Shown piece after piece: positions 9,241 to 19,900 of a stretch of 64,000 nucleotides of DNA; the first letter of the stretch is position 1; every line of letters begins with the position of its first letter. Location of the stretch: contig NZ_AP014637.1 of the NCBI RefSeq assembly GCF_000829415.1, positions 5,225,001 through 5,289,000 on the forward strand, written 5' to 3'. The notes beneath the pieces are model-generated. The model was not told the origin of the DNA. It worked only from the letters and a program-made list of their open reading frames with translations, and ran no database searches. Made by a program: the position numbers and the translations under genes. The stretch comes from Pseudomonas sp. StFLB209. GTDB lineage: Bacteria; Pseudomonadota; Gammaproteobacteria; Pseudomonadales; Pseudomonadaceae.

Positions 9241-10386
9241 TCAGGTGTCCTTGTTGGCGTTGATCGGGTCGCCAATGACCACCCGATCGCCTTCAGCCAG
9301 GCCGGATTTGATCTCGACCCTGACGTTATTATTGATGCCGGTCTGGACGCTGCGGCTCTGGGCCAGGCCTTTGCCGTCCAGCACCCGCACGTTGTAGCTG
9401 CCATCGGCGCTGCGCGCTCCGAGGGCGGCCACCGGCACGTTGAGTACCGCCTTGGCGGTGTCGAGCACGATATGCACCTGGGCAGTCATGGCGATGCGCA
9501 GGCGGTGGCCGGGGTTGGGCACGTCGAACAGGGCGTTGTAGAACACCGCGACGTTCTGTTTGGCGCTCTCGCTGTCGGCCTTCTGGAAGTCCTGCGGGGC
9601 CGGTTCGATACCGCGCAAGGTGGCGTAGTAGCGTTTGTCTTCACCAAGAATGGTGAAGTACACCTGCTGGCCGGGGCTGATGTGGATGACGTCGGCCTCG
9701 GAGACCTGAGCCTTGACGGTCATGGTGTCGAGGTCAGCAAGTTTGAGCAGGACCGGTGCCAGTTGGTTGGCAATGACGGTCTGGCCTTCCTGGGTGACGA
9801 TCGCGACAACATCGCCGTCGATGGGCGCGTTGATGCGGGTGTAAGCCAGGTTGATTTTGGCCGTATCGATCTGGATCCGCGCATCTTTGATCTGGGCCTT
9901 GAGCGATTGCAGGTTGGCCTGCTGCACTTCGTGGTCGGATTCGGCGTTCTCGAATTCCTGGCGAGAGATGGACGAGCCGCTTTCAAGAATGGTGTAGCGT
10001 TCAAAAATGCGTCGGGTTTTCTTCAGTTGCGCTTCGGTCGCGCGCAGTTGGGCCTGGAGGTTTTCTTCGGCAATCTGCGCTTGTTGCAGGGTATTGCGCA
10101 GGATCTGTGGGTCGATTTCAGCGAGCCACTGGCCTTTCTGGACTTTGTCGCCGAGTTTGACCTTGAGGGACTTGAGCTGGCCGGAGACCTGGGCACCGAC
10201 GTCAACCTGTTTGATGCCTTCAAGGGTGCCGCTGGCCAGCACAGCGTTTTCGATGTCGCTGCGTTCGACCGGGGCACTGAGGTATTGAGGGGCGTCGGCA
10301 GGTGCTTGTATGGCGTACAGAGCCAGGCCAGCCGCTACGGCAAGGGCCAGGCCAAGCGCGGTTTTGCGCAATGTTGAAGTTTGCAT
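9241..10386 (-). CDS. macA: MacA-type periplasmic adaptor of the lipopeptide exporter
   Basis: This 381-aa membrane-fusion protein has an uncleaved-looking N-terminal hydrophobic segment (about residues 8-27). A barrel-sandwich half follows (VGAQVSGQLKSL), then a long coiled-coil hairpin rich in Gln/Glu/Arg/Lys (about 90-190), the second lipoyl half (INAPIDGDVVAIV) and a beta-barrel C-terminus. It would couple MacB to an outer-membrane channel. It lies 563 bases downstream of the three-module NRPS on the same strand. A structured repeat and a REP element fill that gap, so its expression may be partly uncoupled from the NRPS genes. Confidence 0.9.
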   Translation of the reverse strand: MQTSTLRKTALGLALAVAAGLALYAIQAPADAPQYLSAPVERSDIENAVLASGTLEGIKQVDVGAQVSGQLKSLKVKLGDKVQKGQWLAEIDPQILRNTLQQAQIAEENLQAQLRATEAQLKKTRRIFERYTILESGSSISRQEFENAESDHEVQQANLQSLKAQIKDARIQIDTAKINLAYTRINAPIDGDVVAIVTQEGQTVIANQLAPVLLKLADLDTMTVKAQVSEADVIHISPGQQVYFTILGEDKRYYATLRGIEPAPQDFQKADSESAKQNVAVFYNALFDVPNPGHRLRIAMTAQVHIVLDTAKAVLNVPVAALGARSADGSYNVRVLDGKGLAQSRSVQTGINNNVRVEIKSGLAEGDRVVIGDPINANKDT

Positions 10387-10500
10387 AGATCACTACCGTT
10401 CCAGGCTTTGCATGGGTGTTGCTGGGGTGTTGTGGGTTTGTTTGCTGATTGCTGATTGGTGGTCTTGCGGTCTTGTGATTGATCCGAAATACCGGTGCCT

Positions 10501-10758
10501 GAACCTCGGGTTCCGCCCCGACGGGCGGGTTACTTTGTTGCGGCAAAGTAACCAAACCGCTTGCTCCGGGTTTGGCCCCTTCGGGGTTCCCTCGCGCAGG
10601 CGCCATTCCAGGGGGGCGCCGCAATGGGCCATCCATGGCCCGGTGCGGCTAAACCGGCATCCATGCCGGTTTTCCCCCTTCCATGACACCTGCACTCGGC
10701 CAGCACCAACGTCGCGTTCGGCGGCGTCTGTGAGATCCCGGTTCGAAGAGCAAGAGCT
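10501..10758 (-). repeat. Copy 2 of the structured intergenic element (inverted relative to copy 1)
   Basis: Read on the minus strand, this matches the element at 4760-5032. Shared parts are a TTCGAACCG start, CCGCCGAACGCGAC, the AAACCGGCAT/ATGCCGGTTT hairpin (10651-10672), CCGGAGCAAGCGGTTT, a GGTTACTTTG/CAAAGTAACC hairpin (10528-10553) and a CGCCC gtcg GGGCG stem. In the 10-bp hairpin, four base pairs differ from copy 1 and all four are compensated. The element lies between the NRPS stop and macA, oriented with transcription, so it would be part of any NRPS-macAB transcript. Confidence 0.75.
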
Positions 10759-10792
10759 GGCGTCAACACTGTCCGAATAAACACCGCGAACC

Positions 10793-10822
10793 CGGTGGGA
10801 GCGAGCTCTGCTCGCGAAGGGG
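10793..10822. repeat. REP element between NRPS and macA
   Basis: GGTGGGAGCGAGC followed by a GCGAGC tct GCTCGC palindrome (10801-10815) and GAAGGGGCC is a typical Pseudomonas REP unit. It lies 128 bases downstream of the NRPS stop and 35 bases from the structured repeat. Confidence 0.75.
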
Positions 10823-10949
10823 CCAGCAAAAGCGGCACATCTGCTGTGGATGTCACCCTGTATCGGTCGTGGTCCGGCATCCCGGCAAGCCAACTCCCAT
10901 CGGGCTACCAGAACAATGCTGGAGCAAGAATGGATTCGCATTCCAGGTT

Positions 10950-13900
10950 TCATGACAACACCTCACCTTCGGTGACGGTCTGTCCATCGTGCCACCAGGC
11001 GGCGAGGCTATAGACGTTGGGGGTTTTGAGGATGGTGAAGTGGTTGCCGGGGCCGTACCAGACGGCCAGTTCCGGGGTGAGTTTTTCCCAGCCGTTGAGC
11101 ATGTTGGTTTGCTCGCGCTGGTTGCCGGCGCTGTCCAGCACCGGGTCGTCGACCAGCACCAGGCGCAGCGGGCCGTCGTAGCGTTGGGTCGGGCGGTAGC
11201 GGGTTCGCAAAGCGCTGGCGTAGGTGCGCGCCGGGCCGTGCATGGCGTCGGGAGCCGAGTGGCGCGACAGCACGCCAGCGCTGACCAGGCCCTGGTGCAA
11301 GAGCTGCAACTGGCTGGCGTCGTCGGCGTCGGCAAACACCTGCGGGTCAATGCCCAGCGACTTGCCCGAGGCCAGTTGCAAGGCTTCGATCAACCGCTGC
11401 AAGGCGGCGGTGGTGGTGTAGGACCGCCCCGCCACACCGCTGCTGCCGGGCGCTTCGCTGTCGATCAGGGTCAGCGAGGTGATTTCCCGGCCACGGCGTT
11501 GCAGTTCGGCCGCCATTGCGTAAGCCACCCAGCCGCCGAATGAATGCCCGACCAGGTTCAGCGGCCCGTGCGGGTAGACCTGTTCGATGGCTTGCACGTA
11601 GAAGCGCGCGGCCGCTTCGACTCGGCTGTGGGGCACCGAGGTACCGTCCAGGCCACGCGGTTGCAGACCGTGGATCGGCCATTCCGGACCCAGCGCTTCG
11701 CTCAGGCCAATAAAGCTGGTGATGCTGTCGCCGGCGCCCGGCACGCAGAACACCGGTGCATGGCTTGGCTGGCCGCTCTGGATGGTGACCAACGGCTGGT
11801 ACGCCGCAGCCTGTGGCTGCCCGGCCCGCGCCTGCTGCGCCCGGCTCATGGCAGCGCTCAGCGCCTGGCCCAGCACCTGCACATGGGGTGCCTGCATCAT
11901 GCTCTGGTGATCGCCCGGCACCTCGATGCAGCACAATTGCCCGGCCGCCAGTTGGGTTTCCCAGCCCAGGCTCGGGCTGCGCTGCGACAGCGGGGTCGGC
12001 CGCTCGGCGGCGCAGAACAGGTGGACCGGCAGGTTGATCGGGTTGATCCGGTAATGCGCCAGCGCATGCCCGTGGGCCACTTCCCGGGCCATGAACTGTT
12101 GCAGGTCCGCTGCACTGGCAGCGGCCAGGTCCGGATACAGCAACTGCTGGTCGCGGCAGCGTTGCAGCAGTTCGTTGAACTCAAGCCCCGCCGGTAACCG
12201 ATCAAGGTCCTGCAACGGCTGCCGGCCAGCCTCGCCCTGGCTCAGCCAATGCATGCGGCAGTGCAGCAGCAGTTGTTGTTGCAGCACATCGACGCCGGAC
12301 CAGCGCGCCTTGCCCTGGTCGGTCCAGCGCGGCACATAGGTGTCGAGCAGGCCGAGGAACTCGACCTGCTGGTCCATGCCCAGCAGTTGCAGGGCGACCT
12401 CAAAGGCCAGCACCCCACCGAATGACCAGCCGGCCAGACGATAAGGCCCTTCAGGCTGGGCGCTGCGGATCACCGTCACCAGCCGTGCGGCCAGGCATTC
12501 CATGGTCTGCAGTTGCGGCTGGCCCAACGCGATACCCGGCAGGCCGTAGATCGGGAAGTCGCCGTCGATGTGCCGGCCCAGCGCCGGGAAATACACATCC
12601 AGGCCGCTGAACTCATGAACCAGAAATAACGGCGTGCCGCTGGCCCCGCCGCGCACGGTAATCAGCGCCTGATTCTGCTCCGGCAAGCCGCTGCGTTGCG
12701 CCAGCAAGGCGGCCACAGACTCGACACTGACGTGCTGGAACAGCTCGGCCAGGGTGATACTCAGCCCGGCCTGCTGCAATTGGTTGACCAGCCGCACGGC
12801 CAGCAATGAATGACCGCCCAGCTCGAAGAAACTGTCATGGCGGCCCACTTGCGGCACCTGCAACACTTCGCGCCAACAGGCCGCCAGTTGCTGCTCCAGC
12901 TCGCCTTGCGGGGCCTCGAAAACGCGGCTGACAAAGGCTTCCGGGGACGGCATCGGCAATGCCTTGCGGTCGACCTTGCCGTTGTTGGTCAGCGGCAACT
13001 GGCTCATCCGCACCCAGGCGGCCGGCACCATGTACTCCGGCAGACGCGCCTGCAGCCAGGCCCGCAGCGCAACGTTATCAGGGCATGCGCCGGGCTGCTC
13101 GGCCACGGTGTACCAGGCAACCAGCCGCAGGGTGCCAGGTTCGATCTGGCGGGCCAGCACCACCACGTCCTTGACGCCCGGACAGGCGGCCAAGCGTGCT
13201 TCGATTTCGCCCAGCTCGACACGGAAACCACGAATCTTGACCTGATCGTCATGCCGACCGATGTATTCCAGCTGGCCGCTCTCCAGCCAGCGGACCTGGT
13301 CGCCCGTGCGGTACATCAGCGCGTCGGCCTGTGGGCTGAATGGGTCACGGAGGAATTTCTCGGCGGTCAGCTCAGGGCGGTTCAGGTAACCGCGCGCCAC
13401 CCCGTCGCCGCCGATATACAACTCACCGGGCACCCCCAACGGCACCGGCTGCTGCCGCGCATCCAGAACATAGACCGTGCTGTTGGCAATCGGCCCGCCG
13501 ATCGGTACGCCCTGGGCGTGCTCATCCACCGCCTGCACCTCGTAGGTGGTGGCGTAGGTGGTGGTCTCGGTCGGCCCATAGCAATGCACCAGTCGCAGCT
13601 GCGGCGCCACGGCCAGCAGCCGCCTGAACATCGCCGGCTCGGCCCGTTCACCGCCACACAGCAGAATCCGCAGCCCGGCCAGTACCTCGGGCATCAACTG
13701 CACGTACTGATTGAACAACGCGGTGGTGACGAACAGGATGCTGACTTGCTGCTCGCGCAGGCAATCGGCGAAGCGTTGCGGGTCGAGCAAGGTGGCGTGG
13801 TCGACCACCACCACGCAGCCGCCGTTGAGCAACGCCCCCCATACGTCCATGGTGCTGGCGTCGAATGCCGGGTTGGAGGCGAAGGCCACCCGGTCTTGGG

Positions 13901-16900
13901 CGTTGAAGTCGGCATAGTTGCTGTTGAGCACCAGCCGGGTGATGCCGCGATGGGCGATCAGCACGCCCTTGGGCGTGCCGGTGGAGCCGGAGGTGTACAT
14001 GATGTACACCGGCGCAGCCGCGTCCTGCGCCAGTTGCGGGTTATGGACCGATTGGTCGGCAAGTGGCAACTGGTCCAGATCCAGGCGCCGGGCCGGGTAC
14101 TCCAGCGCGGTGTCGCTGCGGGTCAGCAACGCCACGGCCTGGCTGTCCTGGACGATAAACGCCTGGCGCTCGGCCGGCGCATGAATGTCCAGCGGCACAT
14201 ACACCGCCGCGCATTTGCTGATCGCCAACTGGCTGACCAGCAAGTCGATGCTGCGTGGCAACAGGATTGCCAGATGATCGCCGGGTTTGACTCCGATACC
14301 GATCAGGTAATGCGCCAGGCGGTTGGCACGGGCGTTGAGTTGCTCGTAGCTTAAGGTCTGCGACCCGTCCACCACCGCCGTGGCCTGCGGTTGCTGCGCG
14401 ACCTGCCGTTCAAACGCCGCATGGGCCGTCAGTTCGCGTGGGTAGTCACGGGCGCTGGCATTGAAATCCACCAGCAAGCGTTGGCGTTCAGCCGCTGGCA
14501 GCGGATCCAGCGCCAGCAGCGCCGACTGCGGTGCCTGCTCCAGCGCCAGTGTCAGTTGCTGCAAGACCTCAGCCATTGCCCCGCACACCCGGCTGGCATT
14601 GATGCCCGGCGTGGTCAGGGCGGTCAGGCTCAAGCCGCTGCCCAGATCATCGACACTCAAGGTCAGCGGGTAGTTGGTGCGTTCTTCACTGTGCAGCACT
14701 TCGATGCCTTGCCAGGCCTGTCGGCCCTGGCTGGCCGCATCGGCCGGCTCGGCGCTGTGCCGGTAGTTGAGCAAGGCGCTGAACAGCGGCGTGCCGGCGG
14801 CCAGGCCGCTGCAGCGCTGGGCCAGCGCCAACGGCGCGTGTTCGTGGCGCAGCAAGCGGGTCAGCCCGGCGTGTACTGCGCGGGCGGCGACCTCGACGCT
14901 ATCCTCGGCAAGCCTGACGCGCAGCGGCAGGGTATTGATGAACACCCCCAGCGCCCGTTCGGCACCCTCGCCGCCCTGCAGACGCCCCAGCAACACGGTG
15001 CCAAACAGCACATCATCCCGCCCCGCTAGCTGCCCCAGCAGCCGTGCCCAGGCCAGATGCACCAGGCTGGCAGTGCTGACGCCCAGCCGCCGGGCCTGCT
15101 CGCGCAGGCGCACACTCAAGCCGTCGTCGACCCGCTGCTGTGCCCGGCCGGTCGGCCCGGCGGCAAGCTGCGCGATACCGAACGGCAAGGTCGGCTCATC
15201 GACATCAGCGAGCATCTCGCTGAACAGCGCACGGTGTTGTTCCTCGCCCAGCCCCTGACGGCTGAGCGCGACGTAAGTGCGATACGGCACCGGGGCCGGC
15301 AGGCTCGCTTGCTCGTGCACCAACAGCGCCTGCATTTCATGGCGCAACACCTCCAGCGCCACGTGGTCCATGACCAGATGATGGAATAGCAGCAAGGCCA
15401 CTACTCGCTGGCTGCCCGGCTCTTGCGCCTGCACCAGACGCAGCAGCGGCGCCTGATCCAGCGGCATGCGGTAGCTGTGGCTGGCGTAACGGGCCTGCAA
15501 CTGTTGCAACAGCCCGGCCTCGCCCGGCGCGGCGTGGAATGTTTCGCGAATCAGCGTGGCCTGGCGCCAGACCACCTGCACCGGCTCCGCCAGAGCGTCC
15601 CAGAACATCGAACTGCGCAGGATATCGTGGCGATCGATCACTGCCTGCAAGGCCTCGGCAAACGCATCGAGACGTTGCGGGTCGGCAAACGCGAACTGCG
15701 CCTGCAACACATAGGGGTCGCCCTCACCGGCGGCCAGGTGGTGGTAGAGAATCCCGGCCTGCAACGGCGCCAGCGGATAGATGTCCTGCACATTGGCAGC
15801 GCCGCCAGGGACGCTGGCAACGATGCGGTTGATATCGCTCTGTTGCAGCGCCAGCAGTGGTAACAACTCGGGGGTGATCTGGGTGCAACCTGCCGGGATC
15901 CGATTGGCCGGTACATCAGCCTGCGGGCCACGGCTCAGGGTCGCCGCCAGCGCCGCCAGGGTCGGCTGGCCAAACAACACCTGCACATCCGTGGCCAGCC
16001 CCAACCGGCGCAGGCGCGCCACCAGGGTCACGGCCAACAGCGAATGCCCGCCCAGCTCAAAGAAGTGATCCTGGCGTCCGGCCCGCTCCACCCCCAGCAA
16101 CTCGGCCCACAGCCCGGCCAGGGTGATTTCCAGCTCGCCCTGTGGCGCCTGGTATTCACGCACCGCCAGCGATTGCGCATCCGGCGCCGGCAGGGCCTTG
16201 CGGTCCAGCTTGCCGTTGGGGCTCAGCGGCAAGGCCGCCAAGTGCACGAACTGCGCCGGAACCATGAACTCCGGCAGGCTTGCCAACAGGTGCGCCCTCA
16301 AGGTGGCGATTTCCAAGGCATGGGCAGCGGTGTAGTACGCCACCAGACGCTTGTCGCCCGGCACGTCTTCGCGGGCAACCACGACTGCTTCATTAATTTC
16401 AGACTGATCGGTCAGGCGTGACTGAATCTCGCCCAGCTCAATCCGCAGACCACGGATCTTCACCTGGTCGTCATTACGCCCCAGATATTCGATGGTGCCA
16501 TCGGCCAGATAGCGTGCGACGTCGCCGGTACGGTACATGCGGCCGTCCGCAAACGGGTCATTGAGGAAACGTTCGGCATTCAGCTCCGGGCGGTTCAGGT
16601 AACCGCGCGCCACCTGCACGCCACCGATGTACAGCTCACCGACCACACCCAGTGGCACCGGTTGTTGCTGGCTGTCGAGGATGTACATGCGGGTATTGGC
16701 AATCGGCTGGCCGATCGGCGTGTTGTCCGGGGTCTGCTCCAGCGGCCCGGCGCAATCCCAGGCGGTGACGTCCACTGCCGCTTCGGTGGGGCCATACAGG
16801 TTGTGCAGTTCGCTGTGCGGCAACTGCGTCTTGAAGCGCCGCACCAGGTGGCCCGGCAGGGCTTCACCGCTGCACACCACGCGCTTGAGCGACGTGCAAT

Positions 16901-19900
16901 CGCCCGCCTCGCCATGGGCCAGGAACACCTCCAGCATCGAGGGCACGAAATGCAGGGTGGTGATCTGCTGCTGATCGATGATCCGTTTCAAATAGGCCGG
17001 GTCTTTATGGCCCTCCGGCTTGGCCATGACCAGTTGCGCGCCAGTGATCAACGGCCAGAAGAACTCCCACACCGAGACGTCGAAGCTGAACGGGGTCTTT
17101 TGCAGCACACGGTCGCCAGCCGTCAGACCGTAAGCGTCCTGCATCCACAGCAGGCGGTTGACCACCGCAGCGTGCTCGTTCATCACCCCTTTGGGCTTAC
17201 CGGTGGAACCGGAGGTGTAGATCACATAGGCCAGATTTGAGGCCGATGCATTCGCGAGCAAGCTCGCGCCTACAGGTGCTCCAGCGACAATTGTCTCCAG
17301 ATTGATGACCGGGATGCCGCTGACGGGCAACAGATTGCGGGTCGCTTGATGCACCAGCAACACCACCGGCTCGCTGTCTTCGAGCATGTGCTGCAGGCGC
17401 TCCAGCGGATACGCCGGGTCCAGCGGCACATAGGCGCCACCGGCCTTGAGAATGCCCAGCAAGCCGACCACCATCTCGACACTGCGCTCGACACAGATCG
17501 CCACCCGCGCATCGGGCTGTACGCCCTGCTCAATCAGCACCTGAGCCAGGGCATCGGCCCGCGCCTCCAGTTGCGCGTAGCTGAGCACCTGCTCACCGGC
17601 CTGCAATGCCGTAGCATTCGGGGTGCGCTGCACCTGGGCAGAGAAAAGCCCGTGCAGGGTCTGCTCAAGATCGTAAGGTACGGCGGTGGCATTGAAGCCT
17701 TCCAGCAACTGCCAGCGTTCCTCGGCCGTGAGAATGTCGGCATATTCCAGCGCAGCCTGCTCGGCATCCAGCATGGCCTGCAGGGTGCGCTGCAAGTAGC
17801 CGGCATAACGCTCGATGGTCGTGGCATCAAACAAGGCGCTGGCGTATTCCAGATTGCCGCCAATACCGCTGGCGGTTTCGCCCAGGTTCAGTGACAGGTC
17901 GAACTTGGCCACCTGGCTGTGCTGGGCAATACCTTGCAGATGCAACTCGCCCAGCATCGGCTGGCCATCGGCGCTACCGTCCAGCCCGCCATCCAGCCCC
18001 GAGTCCCAGCTCAGCAAGGTCTGGAAGATCGGGCTGTAAGCCAGGCTGCGGGCCGGGCGCACAGCCTCGACCACCTGCTCGAACGGCAATGCCTGATGCG
18101 CCTGGGCCTGCAATACCCGGTCCTTGACCCGTGCCAGCAGGGTCCGGGTGTCAGGCGCGTCGCTGATGTCGATGCGCAGGGCCACGGTATTGACGAACAA
18201 CCCGATCAGGTTATCGATTTGTGCAGGATCACGGTTGGCCACCGGCGAGCCGATCACCACCTCTTGCTGACCGGACAAGCGCCCAAGCAACTGTGCCCAG
18301 GCACTGAGCATGACCATATACAGGGTCACCCCGTGACGCCGGGCCAGGGCCTTGAGCCCGGCGCTCAGCCGGGCATTGAGTTCGAACGGCACACTGGCGC
18401 CGCTGTAGTCCTGCTGCGCCGGGCGTGGGCGGTCGGTGGGCAGCAGCAGTTGCGCCGCAGCCCCGGCCAGGGTCTGACGCCAGTAGTCGGCCTGCTGGCT
18501 GAGCACTTCACCGCTGAGCCAGCGCCGTTGCCACACGGCGTAGTCACCATATTGCAGCGCCAGAGGCGGCAACGGGTCGGCCGCCCCCTGGCTGAAGGCT
18601 TGATACAAGGCGGCCAGTTCACGGGTCAGCACGCCCATCGACCAGCCGTCAGCGATGATGTGGTGCAAGGTCAACAACAGCACATGCTGGTCGTCGGCAA
18701 TGCGCAGCAGCTGACCACGAATCAGTGCGTCGTGCTGCAAATCGAAAGGCCGCGCCGCCTCCTCACGCATCAGCGCATCGATATCCAGCCCCTGCGCGTC
18801 ACTGACGCGCAGCAGCGCCCCGCCTTCGGCCGGGCTGATGTGCACCCGCGGTTCATCGTCATGGGCGACAAACCGGCTGCGCAACGTCTCATGGCGGGCC
18901 ACGATACGGCTCAGCGCGCGTTGCAGGGCATGCTCATCGAGCCGGCCACTCAGGCGCAGCCGTACGGCAATGTTGTAGGCCGCACTGGCGCCCTGCATCT
19001 GGGCGAGGAACCACAGCCGCTGCTGGGCAAACGACAACGGCAGCGGCTCATTGCGCGCCACCGGCATAATCTCTGGCTGGCTGCTGCGGCTGGCGCGGCT
19101 CAGCGATTGGGCCACGGCAGCAAGCTCGCCATTGGCGAATAGCTCGCCCAGGCTCAGCTCCACCCCCAGCCGCTGGCGCACCTGGGCAGCCAGACGCATG
19201 GCCAGCAGCGAATGCCCGCCCAGTTCGAAGAAGCGATCATGGCGGCTCACTCGCTCCACGCCGAGCAACTCGCCCCAGATCTGCGCCAGCGCGGTTTCCA
19301 GTTCGCCCTGCGGCGCCTGGTAACCGTGGCTGAACAAGGCACTGCGCTGCGGACGCGGCAAGGCACGGCGATCGACCTTGCCGTTGGCGGTCAGCGGCAG
19401 CGCGTCAAGGCTGACAAACGCCACCGGCACCATGTACTCCGGCAATACGCCGAGCAGTTGCTCACGCAACACAGGCGGCTCCATGACCTGGGCAGCGGTG
19501 AACCAGGCCACCAGCCGGCTCTGGCCGGGCTCGTCTTCCAGCGCCAGCACCACCGCCTCTTTGATGCCCGGTACGTGCGCCAATGCGCTTTCAATCTCGC
19601 CCAGCTCGATGCGTACCCCGCGAATCTTCACCTGATCGTCATTACGCCCCAGATATTCGAGGTTGCCATCGGCCAGCCAGCGCACCAGGTCGCCGGTGCG
19701 GTACATCCGCCCGCCATTGAACGGGTCAGTCAAAAAGCGTTCGGCGGTCAGGTCTTCTCGGTTCAGATAACCGCGCGCCACACCGGCGCCGCCGACATAC
19801 AGCTCACCGACCACACCGATTGGCACCGGCTGCTGTTGCTCGTCCAGCACGTAAGCCCTGGCATTGGCCATCGGCTTGCCGATATGCAGCAGCTCACCCA

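Noticed and set aside
7727..9397. 556-codon plus-strand frame opposite macB
   Set aside because: Antisense to macB with all its motifs; no domain and no ribosome site.
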